A DNA stretch of 25,243 nt. Source: Actinomycetes bacterium. GTDB lineage: Bacteria; Actinomycetota; Actinomycetes; Mycobacteriales; Mycobacteriaceae. A program made the translations under genes and the position numbers. Position 1 is the stretch's first letter, and each line of letters begins with the position of its first letter. Of the stretch, positions 1-7,376 are shown in pieces. Under the pieces are notes generated by a model. The model worked only from the letters and a program-made list of their open reading frames with translations. It was not told where the DNA came from and searched no databases. The stretch lies in contig JAEXZY010000147.1 of NCBI GenBank assembly GCA_023404955.1, positions 1 through 25,243 on the forward strand. Reading direction: 5' to 3'.

Positions 1-1503
1 GTCCCCGGCCCGGCGCGGAAACCACGCCAGCCGCGCCCCGGTGCTCGCCGCGAGTCGCGCGGCCGCGGACAGCGCGCCGGGTGCGGTCGCGAGCCGCTCG
101 CCGACGAGGATCAGCGCGCCCGGCATCGCCAACAGGGCGTTGCCGGTCAGCTCGTCGATCGCTGTCGCCTCCGCACCGGGAACGGCGGGAATCAGCTCGC
201 CGGACAGTTTGTTCAGGCCGCGTGATGCGAACGGTGCCACCGACAGCACCTGCAACCCACGCTTGCGGACCGCTTTGCGCAACCGCAGGAACACGATCGG
301 TGACTCGTCTTCGGGCTCGAAGCCGGCGAGTAGCACTGCCGGCGCATTCTCCAGATCCGCATACGTGACGTCCATCGGCAGGCCCGCCACGTGCGCACCG
401 AGGAACGCCGTCTCCTCGTCGCTGTGTGCACGGACGCGGAAGTCGATGTCGTTACTGCCCAGCACGATCCGGGTGAACTTCGCGTAGGTGTAGGCGTCCT
501 CAGTAGTGCAGCGGCCACCGACGAGCACCCCGGCACGCCCCTCGGCCGCGGCGAGCCGCCCGGCCGCCACGCTGAGCGCTTCCGACCACGACGCGGGACG
601 CAGGACACCGTCCTCACGGATCAGCGGAGTGGTCAGGCGATCACCGACCGTGGCGTAGGTGAACGCCCAGCGGCCCTTGTCGCAGTTCCACTCTTCGTTG
701 ACCTCAGGATCGTCACCGGCGAGGCGCCGCAACACTTTTCCGCGACGATGGTCCGTGCGCTGCGCGCAGCCCGAAGCGCAGTGTTCGCAGACGCTGGGGC
801 TCGAGACCAGGTCGAACGGCCGCGCGCGGAACCGATAGGCCGTGCCCGTCAGTGCGCCGACCGGGCAGATCTGCACCGTGTTCCCGGAGAAGTACGACTG
901 GAACGGTTCGCCGGTGGCGATGCCGACCTGCTGGCTCGCGCCGCGCTCGAGCAGGTCGATGAACCGGTCACCGGCGATCTGGTCGGAGAACCGGGTGCAG
1001 CGCGCACACAGCACACATCGCTCGCGATCGAGCAGCACCTCGGACGAGATCGCGATCGGCTTGGGGAAGGTGCGCTTGGTGTCCTCGAAGCGGGTTTCGC
1101 TGCGGCCGTGCGACATCGCCTGGTTCTGCAGCGGGCACTCACCGCCTTTGTCGCAGATCGGGCAGTCCAGCGGGTGGTTGATCAGCAGCAGCTCCATCAC
1201 ACCGTGCTGCGCCTTGTCGGCGGCTTCGGAGGTGTGCTGGGTGCGCACCACCATGTCGGGCGAGACGGTCGTGGTGCACGACGCCAACGGCTTTCGCTGT
1301 CCTTCGACCTCCACCAGGCACTGCCGGCACGCGCCGACGGGGTCGAGCAGGGGATGGTCGCAGAAGCGGGGGATCTGCACGCCCATCAGCTCGGCGGCGC
1401 GGATCACCAGCGTGCCCTTCGGCACACTGACCTCGTTACCGTCGATGGTCAGCGTGACCATCTCGACCGCCGGGGCGTCGTGACCGTGCTCGGCCAGCGT
1501 CAT
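1..1503 (-). CDS. nuoG: NADH-quinone oxidoreductase subunit G (NuoG), 3' end outside window
   Basis: This is the large iron-sulfur subunit of proton-pumping complex I, which carries electrons from the NuoF flavin through a chain of Fe-S clusters. Reading from the ATG at 1503, 501 codons stay open to the window edge; mycobacterial NuoG is about 800 residues, so the C-terminal third or more is missing. Visible cluster ligands are C48, C59, C62 and C76 (2Fe-2S), H110, C114, C117 and C123 (His-Cys3 4Fe-4S), C163, C166, C169 and C213 (4Fe-4S), and C239, C242, C246 and C274 (the extra N7-type cluster found only in some bacteria). An AGGGG ribosome site lies just upstream of the start. It is the only gene of this operon not overlapping its neighbour: a 94-bp gap with a long inverted repeat separates it from nuoF. 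The assignment is certain from motifs, near-identity to remembered mycobacterial NuoG, and context. Confidence 0.97.
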   Translation of the reverse strand, partial: MTLAEHGHDAPAVEMVTLTIDGNEVSVPKGTLVIRAAELMGVQIPRFCDHPLLDPVGACRQCLVEVEGQRKPLASCTTTVSPDMVVRTQHTSEAADKAQHGVMELLLINHPLDCPICDKGGECPLQNQAMSHGRSETRFEDTKRTFPKPIAISSEVLLDRERCVLCARCTRFSDQIAGDRFIDLLERGASQQVGIATGEPFQSYFSGNTVQICPVGALTGTAYRFRARPFDLVSSPSVCEHCASGCAQRTDHRRGKVLRRLAGDDPEVNEEWNCDKGRWAFTYATVGDRLTTPLIREDGVLRPASWSEALSVAAGRLAAAEGRAGVLVGGRCTTEDAYTYAKFTRIVLGSNDIDFRVRAHSDEETAFLGAHVAGLPMDVTYADLENAPAVLLAGFEPEDESPIVFLRLRKAVRKRGLQVLSVAPFASRGLNKLSGELIPAVPGAEATAIDELTGNALLAMPGALILVGERLATAPGALSAAARLAASTGARLAWFPRRAGD

Positions 1504-1522
1504 GCGTGCCCCTGTTCTTCCG

Positions 1523-1583
1523 GCGAGCAGACGCGAACTCGAGCACTTTCGCGGCGTGTCCGCTCGAGTTCGCGTCTGCTCGC
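1523..1583. repeat. Perfect 22-bp inverted repeat between nuoF and nuoG
   Basis: The left arm (1523-1544) and right arm (1562-1583) are perfectly complementary over 22 bp, separated by a 17-nt loop (1545-1561). The arms contain AGCAGACGCGAACTCGAG and its complement. Beyond the stem the flanks (TTCTT on the left, AAGAA on the right) remain partly complementary. It fills most of the only intergenic gap in the nuo operon. There is no T-run after it on either strand, so it is not a classical intrinsic terminator. It resembles short palindromic intergenic sequences that I recall recurring in mycobacterial genomes, but that is memory only. In RNA it would form a very stable hairpin between the two cistrons. 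Confidence 0.9.
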
Positions 1584-1597
1584 GGAAAGAACGTGCC

Positions 1598-2917
1598 TCA
1601 CGCGCCCACTCCTTCCGGTGCGGCCAGCATCGATGCGTACGGGTCGAACGGGCACCCGGCCCCGCCGAGATGGGCCTCGTACTCGCCGCGGAAATACCTC
1701 AGCGACGACAGAATCGGGCTCGCCGCACCATCGCCCAGCGCGCAGAACGACTTACCGAAGATGTTGTCGGAGATGTCGAGCAGCTTGTCGAGATCCTCCT
1801 CAGTGCCCCGCCCGGTCTCCAGCCGCTCGTAGATCTGCGCCAGCCAGTAGGTGCCCTCCCGGCACGGCGTGCACTTGCCGCACGACTCGTGCGCGTAGAA
1901 CTGCGTCCAGCGCCGCACCGCACGCACCACACACGTCGTCTCGTCGAAGATCTGCAGCGCCTTGGTGCCGAGCATCGACCCGACACCTGCCATCCCCTCG
2001 TAATCGAGGGGCACATCGAGGTGCTCGGCGGTCAACAGCGGCGTCGACGATCCGCCCGGAGTCCAGAACTTCAGCTCGTGACCGGCCCGCACCCCGCCGG
2101 CGTAGTCGAGCAACTCCCGCAGCGTGATGCCCAGTGGCGCCTCGTACTGGCCCGGCGTCGTGACATGACCCGACAGCGAGTACAGCGTGAAACCCGGCGA
2201 CTTCTCCGAGCCCATCGATCGGAACCAGTCAACCCCGTTGCGCAGGATGGGGGGCACGCTCGCGATGGACTCGACATTGTTGACCACCGTCGGGCAGGCG
2301 TACAGACCGGCGACCGCCGGGAACGGTGGCCGCAGCCGCGGCTGACCTCGCCGCCCCTCCAGCGAATCGAGCAGCGCGGTCTCTTCGCCGCAGATGTAGG
2401 CGCCCGCGCCGGCGTGCACCACGAGCTCGAGATCGAAGCCCGACCCGCCGATGTCGGTGCCCAGATAGCCGGCTGCGTATGCCTCCGCGACGGCGGTCTG
2501 CAGCCGGCGCAGCACAGGAAGCACCTCGCCGCGTAGATAGATGAACGCGTGGTGGGCACGGATGGCGTACGCGGCGATGATGGCGCCCTCGACCAGGAAG
2601 TGCGGCGTGGTCAGCATCAGCGGCATGTCTTTACACGTGCCGGGTTCCGACTCGTCGGCGTTGATCACCAGGTAGTGCGGCTTGGCCGCCGCACCCTCAT
2701 CACCTTGCGGAATGAACGACCATTTCGTGCCCGTCGGGAAGCCCGCGCCGCCGCGGCCGCGCAGCCCGGAATCCTTGACCAGGGTGATGACGTCGTCAGG
2801 GCCCATCGCCAGGGCTTTGCCGAGTGCTTCGTAGCCGCCGTGGCGGCGGTAGGTGTCCATGGTCCACGGCTGCGGTTCATCCCAGAAGCTGCTCAGTACC
2901 GGGGTCAGTGGAGTCAT
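1598..2917 (-). CDS. nuoF: NADH-quinone oxidoreductase subunit F (NuoF)
   Basis: This 439-residue subunit oxidises NADH at the cytoplasmic tip of complex I. It binds NADH and FMN and passes electrons to a 4Fe-4S cluster. The glycine-rich nucleotide/flavin segment GRGGAGFPTGTKW lies at residues 54-66, and the ICGEETALL flavin-site segment near 175-183. The C-terminal cluster ligands are C346, C349 and C352 in ESCGKCTPC, plus C392. The length is normal for the family. The ATG at 2917 shares its A with the TGA of nuoE (TGATG), so the two are translationally coupled. Downstream lies a 94-bp gap with a hairpin and then nuoG. Confidence 0.98.
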   Translation of the reverse strand: MTPLTPVLSSFWDEPQPWTMDTYRRHGGYEALGKALAMGPDDVITLVKDSGLRGRGGAGFPTGTKWSFIPQGDEGAAAKPHYLVINADESEPGTCKDMPLMLTTPHFLVEGAIIAAYAIRAHHAFIYLRGEVLPVLRRLQTAVAEAYAAGYLGTDIGGSGFDLELVVHAGAGAYICGEETALLDSLEGRRGQPRLRPPFPAVAGLYACPTVVNNVESIASVPPILRNGVDWFRSMGSEKSPGFTLYSLSGHVTTPGQYEAPLGITLRELLDYAGGVRAGHELKFWTPGGSSTPLLTAEHLDVPLDYEGMAGVGSMLGTKALQIFDETTCVVRAVRRWTQFYAHESCGKCTPCREGTYWLAQIYERLETGRGTEEDLDKLLDISDNIFGKSFCALGDGAASPILSSLRYFRGEYEAHLGGAGCPFDPYASMLAAPEGVGA

Positions 2918-3786
2918 CAGGCATCCGTCGCGGTGGGGTCGGTGTCGGCGGAGTCTCCGCGCGCGGGTACTTCGGCCGACGGTGCTGGTGCGGGCTGGTC
3001 CTTCACGGCCTCGGTGGCCTCGGCCTGTTCGTGACCCGGCGCGTCGGCGGTGCTGTCACTGGCGGGCCCGTCGGCATCCGGCGCGCTCATCCCGTGCTCG
3101 CGGGCAATCCGCAGACCGGCCAGCGTCGCAGCCCCCGCGCTCGCCGCGTCATCGGCAGCGGAAGGGCCAACGCCGGCAAGCGTTCTCGCGGTCTCACGGA
3201 ATGTGCATAGCGACCCGCTGCGCGACGGCGTCGGAGGCCGACCCGCCTGCAACGCATCCACCAGATCGCGCGCCGACGACGGAGTCTGGTTGTCGAAGAA
3301 CTCCCAGTTCACCATCACGACGGGTGCGTAGTCGCACGCCGCGTTGCACTCGACGTGCTCCAGCGTGATCCGGCCGTCCGGCGTGCTCTGCCCGGCATGG
3401 ATTCCGAGGTGCTCCTGCAGCGTGTCGAGAATCGCGTCCCCGCCCATCACCGCGCACAGCGTGTTGGTGCAGACACCCACCAGGTAGTCACCCGTGGGAG
3501 TGCGGCGGTACATCGAGTAGAACGTCGCCACGGCCGTCACCTCGGCCGGCGTCAAACCCAAGTGCGTTGCGCAGAAGGCGATTCCGGCCGGAGTGAGATA
3601 CCCGTCCTGCGCCTGCACGAGATGGAGTAGCGGCAGCAGCGCCGATCGCGCATCGGGGTAGCGGCCGACGATCTCGCCGGCGTCGCGCGTCAACCGCTCT
3701 GCGACGTCGGCCGGATAGTCCGCGGGGCCATGGATCGGCGGTCCGGGTTCGTCGGGGCGCTGGCCGAGTTCGAGGAAAACACTCAC
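2917..3786 (-). CDS. nuoE: NADH-quinone oxidoreductase subunit E (NuoE) with long disordered C-terminal tail
   Basis: This is the 2Fe-2S (N1a) subunit of complex I, a thioredoxin-fold partner of NuoF. The ligands are C106 and C111 in CTNTLC, and C147 and C151 in ECNAACDYAP. The start is the GTG at 3786, giving MSVFLELGQR as the N-terminus; it overlaps the nuoD stop by 4 nt (GTGA). The frame is open far upstream, but that extension lies inside nuoD and is rejected. The protein has 289 residues. The recognised fold ends near residue 185, and the region after about 205 is low-complexity, rich in Ala, Pro, Asp, Glu and Ser, and probably disordered. I remember M. tuberculosis NuoE as about 250 residues, so this tail is longer than usual. 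Confidence 0.96.
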   Translation of the reverse strand: MSVFLELGQRPDEPGPPIHGPADYPADVAERLTRDAGEIVGRYPDARSALLPLLHLVQAQDGYLTPAGIAFCATHLGLTPAEVTAVATFYSMYRRTPTGDYLVGVCTNTLCAVMGGDAILDTLQEHLGIHAGQSTPDGRITLEHVECNAACDYAPVVMVNWEFFDNQTPSSARDLVDALQAGRPPTPSRSGSLCTFRETARTLAGVGPSAADDAASAGAATLAGLRIAREHGMSAPDADGPASDSTADAPGHEQAEATEAVKDQPAPAPSAEVPARGDSADTDPTATDA

Positions 3787-5111
3787 CTGTCCACCCCGCC
3801 CATCACCGGATCGATCGACGCCACCGCCGCGATCGCATCGGCCACCATGCCGCCCTCGCACATCGCCGCCACAGCCTGCAGGTTCGTGAACGACGGGTCG
3901 CGGTAGTGCACGCGATAGGGCCGTGTCCCGCCGTCGGAAACCATGTGCACGCCGAGCTCGCCGCGTGGGGACTCGACCGCGGTGTACACCTGCCCGGCGG
4001 GCACCCGGAATCCCTCGGTGACGATCTTGAAGTGATGGATCAGGCCCTCCATCGACCGGCCCATGATCTTCGCGATGTGCTCCGGCGAATTGCCCAGACC
4101 GTCCGGACCCACCTTCAGGTCCGCCGGCCACGCCAGCTTCTTGTCGTCGATCATCACCGGCGCCCCGGCCAGCCCTTCGAGGCGCTCGACGCACTGCTCG
4201 ACGATCTTAATCGACTCGCGCATCTCCTTGACCCGAATCAGGTAGCGCCCATAACAATCACAGCGATCGTCGGTGATGACGTCGAAGTCGTACGTCTCGT
4301 ACCCGCAGTACGGCTGCGCCTTCCGCAGATCGTGTGGCAGGCCCGTCGAGCGCAGCACCGGGCCGGTGATGCCCAGCGCCATGCACCCAGTCAGATCGAG
4401 ATAGCCGACGCCGACGGTCCGCGCCTTCCAGATGTAGTTCTCGTTGAGCAGGTTCTCCATGTCGCGCAGGCGTTCCGGCAGCAGCGTCAACAGTTCACGC
4501 AGTTGCGGCATGGCCTCGTCGGGCAGATCGACGGCGACCCCACCGGGGCGGATGTAGGCGTGGTTCATCCGCAGGCCGGTGATCGTCTCGAACACCGACA
4601 GGATGAGTTCGCGCTCCCGGAAACCGAGGAACATCGCCGTCATCGCGCCCAGTTCCATGCCGCCCGTCGCCAATGCGACCAGGTGGCTGGAGATCCGGTT
4701 GAGCTCCATCATCATCACCCGGATCACCGACGCGCGTTCGGGGATCGCGTCGGTGATGTCGAGCAGCTTCTCCACGCCCAGGCAGTACACCGTCTCGTTG
4801 AAGAACGGCGACAGGTAGTCCATCCGCGTCACGAAGGTGACACCCTGTGTCCACGTGCGGAATTCGAGGTTCTTCTCGATGCCGGTGTGCAGATAGCCGA
4901 TCCCGCAGCGGGCCTCGACGATCGTCTCTCCTTCGATCTCCAGGATCAGTCGCAGCACGCCGTGCGTCGACGGGTGCTGCGGTCCCATGTTGACGACGAT
5001 CCGCTCGCCGGCATGCTCGGCAGCGTTCTCGCGGGCGGCGGTGACGACCTGATCCCAGTCCTGGCCGCCGACGACGACCACCCTTTCGGGGCGGTGCTGT
5101 GAGGTGGTCAT
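3783..5111 (-). CDS. nuoD: NADH-quinone oxidoreductase subunit D (NuoD)
   Basis: This is the 49-kDa-type subunit that builds the quinone pocket of complex I, related to the large subunit of NiFe hydrogenases but without the metal. It has 442 residues. The signature MGPQHPSTHG sits at 42-51 and contains the quinone-headgroup histidine (H46, equivalent to H38 of Thermus Nqo4). RMDYLSP at 96-102 supplies the partner tyrosine Y99. The start at 5111 is an ATG sharing its A with the nuoC stop (TGATG), with GGAGG about 14 nt upstream. The open frame extends further upstream, but only as a shadow of nuoC. The stop overlaps the nuoE GTG by 4 nt. In M. tuberculosis the neighbouring receiver protein Rv3143 has been reported to contact complex I, so the local receiver gene is of interest here. 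Confidence 0.98.
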   Translation of the reverse strand: MTTSQHRPERVVVVGGQDWDQVVTAARENAAEHAGERIVVNMGPQHPSTHGVLRLILEIEGETIVEARCGIGYLHTGIEKNLEFRTWTQGVTFVTRMDYLSPFFNETVYCLGVEKLLDITDAIPERASVIRVMMMELNRISSHLVALATGGMELGAMTAMFLGFRERELILSVFETITGLRMNHAYIRPGGVAVDLPDEAMPQLRELLTLLPERLRDMENLLNENYIWKARTVGVGYLDLTGCMALGITGPVLRSTGLPHDLRKAQPYCGYETYDFDVITDDRCDCYGRYLIRVKEMRESIKIVEQCVERLEGLAGAPVMIDDKKLAWPADLKVGPDGLGNSPEHIAKIMGRSMEGLIHHFKIVTEGFRVPAGQVYTAVESPRGELGVHMVSDGGTRPYRVHYRDPSFTNLQAVAAMCEGGMVADAIAAVASIDPVMGGVDR

Positions 5112-5788
5112 CAGTTGTAGGACCTCCGCTGGTCCGGTGGGGGGATCTGCGCGCCGTGGTACTCGACCGGCACACCGCCGAGCGGATAGTCCTTGCGTTG
5201 CGGATGCCCGACCCAGTCGTCGGGCATCTCGATCCGGGTCAGGGAGGGGTGTCCGTCGAAGACGATGCCGAAGAAGTCGTAGGTCTCGCGCTCGTGCCAG
5301 TCGGTGGTCGGATAGACCGAGAACAGCGACGGGATGTGTGGATCTTGGTCCGGGGCAGCCACTTCGACGCGCAGGCGACGGTTGTGCGTGATCGACATCA
5401 GTGGGTACACCGCGTGCAGCTCCCGTCCGGCGTCGGCGGGATAGTGCACACCGCTGACCCCGAGGCAAAGTTCGAAGCGCAGTGCGGCGTCGTCCCGGAG
5501 TACCTGCGCGACGTCCACCAGTCTGGCGCGGTGCACTTCGAGGGTGAGTTCATCGCGGTACACGATGACCCGCTCGATCGCTTCGGCGGTGACGTCGTCG
5601 CCCAGTGCGGCGCTCACGGCGTCGACGACGTCGTCGAAGTAGCCGCCGTAGGGCCGCGGGGTGCTGCCGGGCAGTGCCACCGGCCGGATCAGGCGTCCGT
5701 AACCGGAGGTGTCGCCGCTGCCCGTGGCGCCGAACATGCCGCGCCGCACCCCGATCACCTCGGGGCCGGTACCCTCGGTGCCGGTCAC
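5111..5788 (-). CDS. nuoC: NADH-quinone oxidoreductase subunit C (NuoC)
   Basis: This is the 30-kDa-type subunit of the peripheral arm of complex I, which lies against NuoD and NuoB near the quinone site and carries no cofactor. It has 225 residues from the GTG at 5788 (N-terminus MTGTEGTGPEV). The family signature ERETYDFFGIVFDGHPSLTR, followed by MPDDWVGHPQRKDYPLGG, is present near residues 165-205. The GTG overlaps the nuoB stop by 4 nt (GTGA), with GAAAGG upstream as the ribosome site. NuoC is a separate protein here and not fused to NuoD as in enterobacteria. Confidence 0.97.
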   Translation of the reverse strand: MTGTEGTGPEVIGVRRGMFGATGSGDTSGYGRLIRPVALPGSTPRPYGGYFDDVVDAVSAALGDDVTAEAIERVIVYRDELTLEVHRARLVDVAQVLRDDAALRFELCLGVSGVHYPADAGRELHAVYPLMSITHNRRLRVEVAAPDQDPHIPSLFSVYPTTDWHERETYDFFGIVFDGHPSLTRIEMPDDWVGHPQRKDYPLGGVPVEYHGAQIPPPDQRRSYN

Positions 5789-6339
5789 CTCAACAGGCCT
5801 TTCAGCTCGATCGTCGGCGGCACGGCGAGCGCGGCCTCCTCGGCCGCCCTGACGGCCTCCTCGCGATTGACGCCGAGGGGCATCTGCTGAATCTTCTCGT
5901 GCAGCTTGAGGATCGCGTGCAACAGCATCTCCGGCCGGGGCGGGCAGCCGGGCAGGTAGATGTCGACCGGCACGACGTGGTCGACACCCTGGACCACCGC
6001 GTAGTTGTTGAACATCCCGCCCGACGATGCGCACACCCCCATGGCCAACACCCATTTCGGCTCGGCCATCTGGTCGTAGATCTGCCGCAACACCGGTGCC
6101 ATCTTCTGGCTGACCCGGCCCGCGACGATCATCAGATCCGCCTGGCGCGGCGTGGCCGAGAACCTCTCCATGCCGAAGCGTGCGATGTCGAACCGCGGCC
6201 CGGCGGTCGCCATCATCTCGATGGCGCAGCAGGCCAGGCCGAACGTCGCCGGCCACAGCGAACCCTTGCGCACGTACCCGGCGACGGCCTCCACCGTGGA
6301 GAGAAGGATGCCGCCGGGCAACCGTTCCTCTAGTCCCAT
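5785..6339 (-). CDS. nuoB: NADH-quinone oxidoreductase subunit B (NuoB)
   Basis: This is the PSST-type subunit holding cluster N2, the last Fe-S cluster before quinone. It has 184 residues. The ligands C37 and C38 (the unusual adjacent pair in GLACCAIEMM), C103 (GVCASSGGMF) and C132 (LPGCPPRPE) are all present. The ATG at 6339 is preceded by GAGGAGG, a strong ribosome site. The start lies inside the last codons of nuoA (10-nt overlap), and the stop overlaps the nuoC GTG by 4 nt. A longer upstream reading frame is a shadow of nuoA. Confidence 0.98.
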   Translation of the reverse strand: MGLEERLPGGILLSTVEAVAGYVRKGSLWPATFGLACCAIEMMATAGPRFDIARFGMERFSATPRQADLMIVAGRVSQKMAPVLRQIYDQMAEPKWVLAMGVCASSGGMFNNYAVVQGVDHVVPVDIYLPGCPPRPEMLLHAILKLHEKIQQMPLGVNREEAVRAAEEAALAVPPTIELKGLLR

Positions 6340-6704
6340 TGCAGGCCTCCTCTGCGCCACACGTAGGCGTAGGCGACGAAGACGATCACCATGAACAGCA
6401 GCATCTCGACCAGCGCGAACACGCCGAGACTGTCGAACGCGACGGCCCACGGGTACAGGAACACGATCTCGATGTCGAAGACGATGAACAGCATCGCGGT
6501 CAGGTAGTAGCGAATGGGGAAGCGCTGGCCGGTGGCCGCCGCCGCGGGATCATCGGCGTCCATGGGTTCGATGCCGCATTCGTAGGCCTCGAGCTTGGCG
6601 CGGTTGTACCGGCGCGGACCGATGAGGACCGCGATGCCCACCGAGCCGATGGCGAACACGGCAGCTATCGCACCAAGCACCAGGATCGGCGTGTACAGGC
6701 TCAT
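6330..6704 (-). CDS. nuoA: NADH-quinone oxidoreductase subunit A (NuoA)
   Basis: This is a small membrane subunit of complex I linking the peripheral arm to the membrane arm. It has 124 residues from the ATG at 6704 (MSLYTPILVLG). Three hydrophobic segments lie near residues 5-28, 62-84 and 90-114. The conserved loop AYECGIEP and the segment FDIEIVFLYPWA are present. An in-frame GTG at 6749 would add 15 polar residues before the first membrane helix. I prefer 6704 because it matches the remembered mycobacterial start and has GAGGAG upstream. It is the first gene of the nuo operon. Confidence 0.96.
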   Translation of the reverse strand: MSLYTPILVLGAIAAVFAIGSVGIAVLIGPRRYNRAKLEAYECGIEPMDADDPAAAATGQRFPIRYYLTAMLFIVFDIEIVFLYPWAVAFDSLGVFALVEMLLFMVIVFVAYAYVWRRGGLQWD

Positions 6705-6870
6705 GCTGCGTAGGAGCTCCTCGCGGGCTGTCGATGTGAGCTTTCCCACACCCTAACCCCGATAGCGACCTGCGCCACACATTTTGATGAGTATCGCTAA
6801 AGGAGTGTCAGGGCTCTGCGGCAACGTCCCGAAAATGCAAGCGTGACAGGGCGTTAACGTGCTGCCGGCA
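6705..6870 (-). promoter_or_regulatory. nuo upstream region with a possible -10 element
   Basis: These 166 bp separate the receiver-protein gene from nuoA on the same strand. Read on the minus strand, GATACT at 6795-6790 resembles a -10 hexamer, but no convincing -35 lies at the right distance, and the implied leader would be about 80 nt. An 8-bp palindrome CGTTAACG occurs at about 6852-6859. No terminator follows the receiver gene, so read-through into nuoA is possible. The nuo promoter is expected here, but the exact site is only a guess. Confidence 0.3.
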
Positions 6871-7284
6871 TCACTGACGGGGCCGTAAAAGCGACACGAC
6901 GGCGTCGCCCAGCCGGATCGGGTCGATGGGGTGCGGGACCGCGGCCTCGGCGCGGGACCAGGTGGCCAGCCAGGCGTCGTCCGGCCGACCGGTGAGCACC
7001 AGCACCGGTGGGCAGTCTGCGACCTCGTCCTTGAGTTGTTTCGCGATTCCCATGCCGCCGACCGGGCTGGCTTCGCCGTCCAGGATCGCCAGATCGAATC
7101 CGCCGGCGTCCATCTGCCTGATCACCATCGGACCGGTGGCCACGTCGAGGTAGCTGAGCTCGGGGAGTTCAGGGTGCACCCGCTTGCCCAGAGCGAGCCG
7201 CACCTGCTCCCGGGTCCGCGGGTTGTCGCTGTAGACGAGGACACGCAGGGTGACCGGGTCGGGCGGTGACGAGGGCAGCACCAT
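6871..7284 (-). CDS. Atypical orphan receiver-domain protein (Rv3143 type)
   Basis: This is a 137-residue stand-alone CheY-like receiver domain with no output domain. It closely matches M. tuberculosis Rv3143 as I remember it (LRVLVYSDNPRTREQ, GPMVIRQMDAGG, LDGEASPVGG, LTGRPDDAWLA). The phosphoacceptor Asp is kept (D69) and the switch Thr is present (T98). One residue of the acidic pair is Ser (S19-D20), and the invariant Lys before Pro is His (H118 in PHP), so normal phosphorylation chemistry is doubtful. The start is the ATG at 7284; an upstream GTG at 7332 adds a poor N-terminus. No histidine kinase gene is nearby. Rv3143 has been reported to bind complex I and modulate its activity; gene order supports the same link here, but that is inference. 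Confidence 0.88.
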   Translation of the reverse strand: MVLPSSPPDPVTLRVLVYSDNPRTREQVRLALGKRVHPELPELSYLDVATGPMVIRQMDAGGFDLAILDGEASPVGGMGIAKQLKDEVADCPPVLVLTGRPDDAWLATWSRAEAAVPHPIDPIRLGDAVVSLLRPRQ

Positions 7285-7291
7285 GGCCGCG

Positions 7292-7297
7292 ATGGTA
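7292..7297 (-). promoter_or_regulatory. Candidate -10 element, leaderless start of receiver gene
   Basis: On the minus strand TACCAT (T-A-N-N-N-T) ends 7 nt before the ATG at 7284, and there is no Shine-Dalgarno in between. That spacing fits transcription starting at or next to the ATG, a common arrangement in mycobacteria. It also supports 7284 over the longer start at 7332. Confidence 0.35.
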
Positions 7298-7339
7298 GCC
7301 GCGCAGCGACGGTGACCGGTGCCGTTCGGCACCGGTGTC

Positions 7340-7370
7340 TTGACCTCAAGCGTCGTTCAGCTTCCACACT
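7340..7370 (+). promoter_or_regulatory. Weak candidate promoter for the methyltransferase gene
   Basis: TTGACC (7340-7345) and CACACT (7365-7370) are separated by 19 nt, and the second hexamer ends 6 nt before the ATG at 7377. There is no ribosome site, so a leaderless transcript is possible. The -10 match is poor. Confidence 0.22.
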
Positions 7371-7376
7371 GACCTG

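Noticed and set aside
391..2536. Long plus-strand open frames (391-2127 and 1502-2536)
   Set aside because: They are antisense to nuoG and nuoF, which have full family motifs; the plus-strand peptides are Arg/Ala-rich with no recognisable domain, as expected for shadows in GC-rich DNA.
3906..5102. 398-codon plus-strand open frame
   Set aside because: It is antisense to nuoD, which carries all the NuoD signatures; the His/Arg/Asp-rich peptide is a frame shadow.
6852..6859. CGTTAACG palindrome as a regulator site
   Set aside because: An 8-bp palindrome alone is too short to support a call and no second copy was seen upstream of nuoA.
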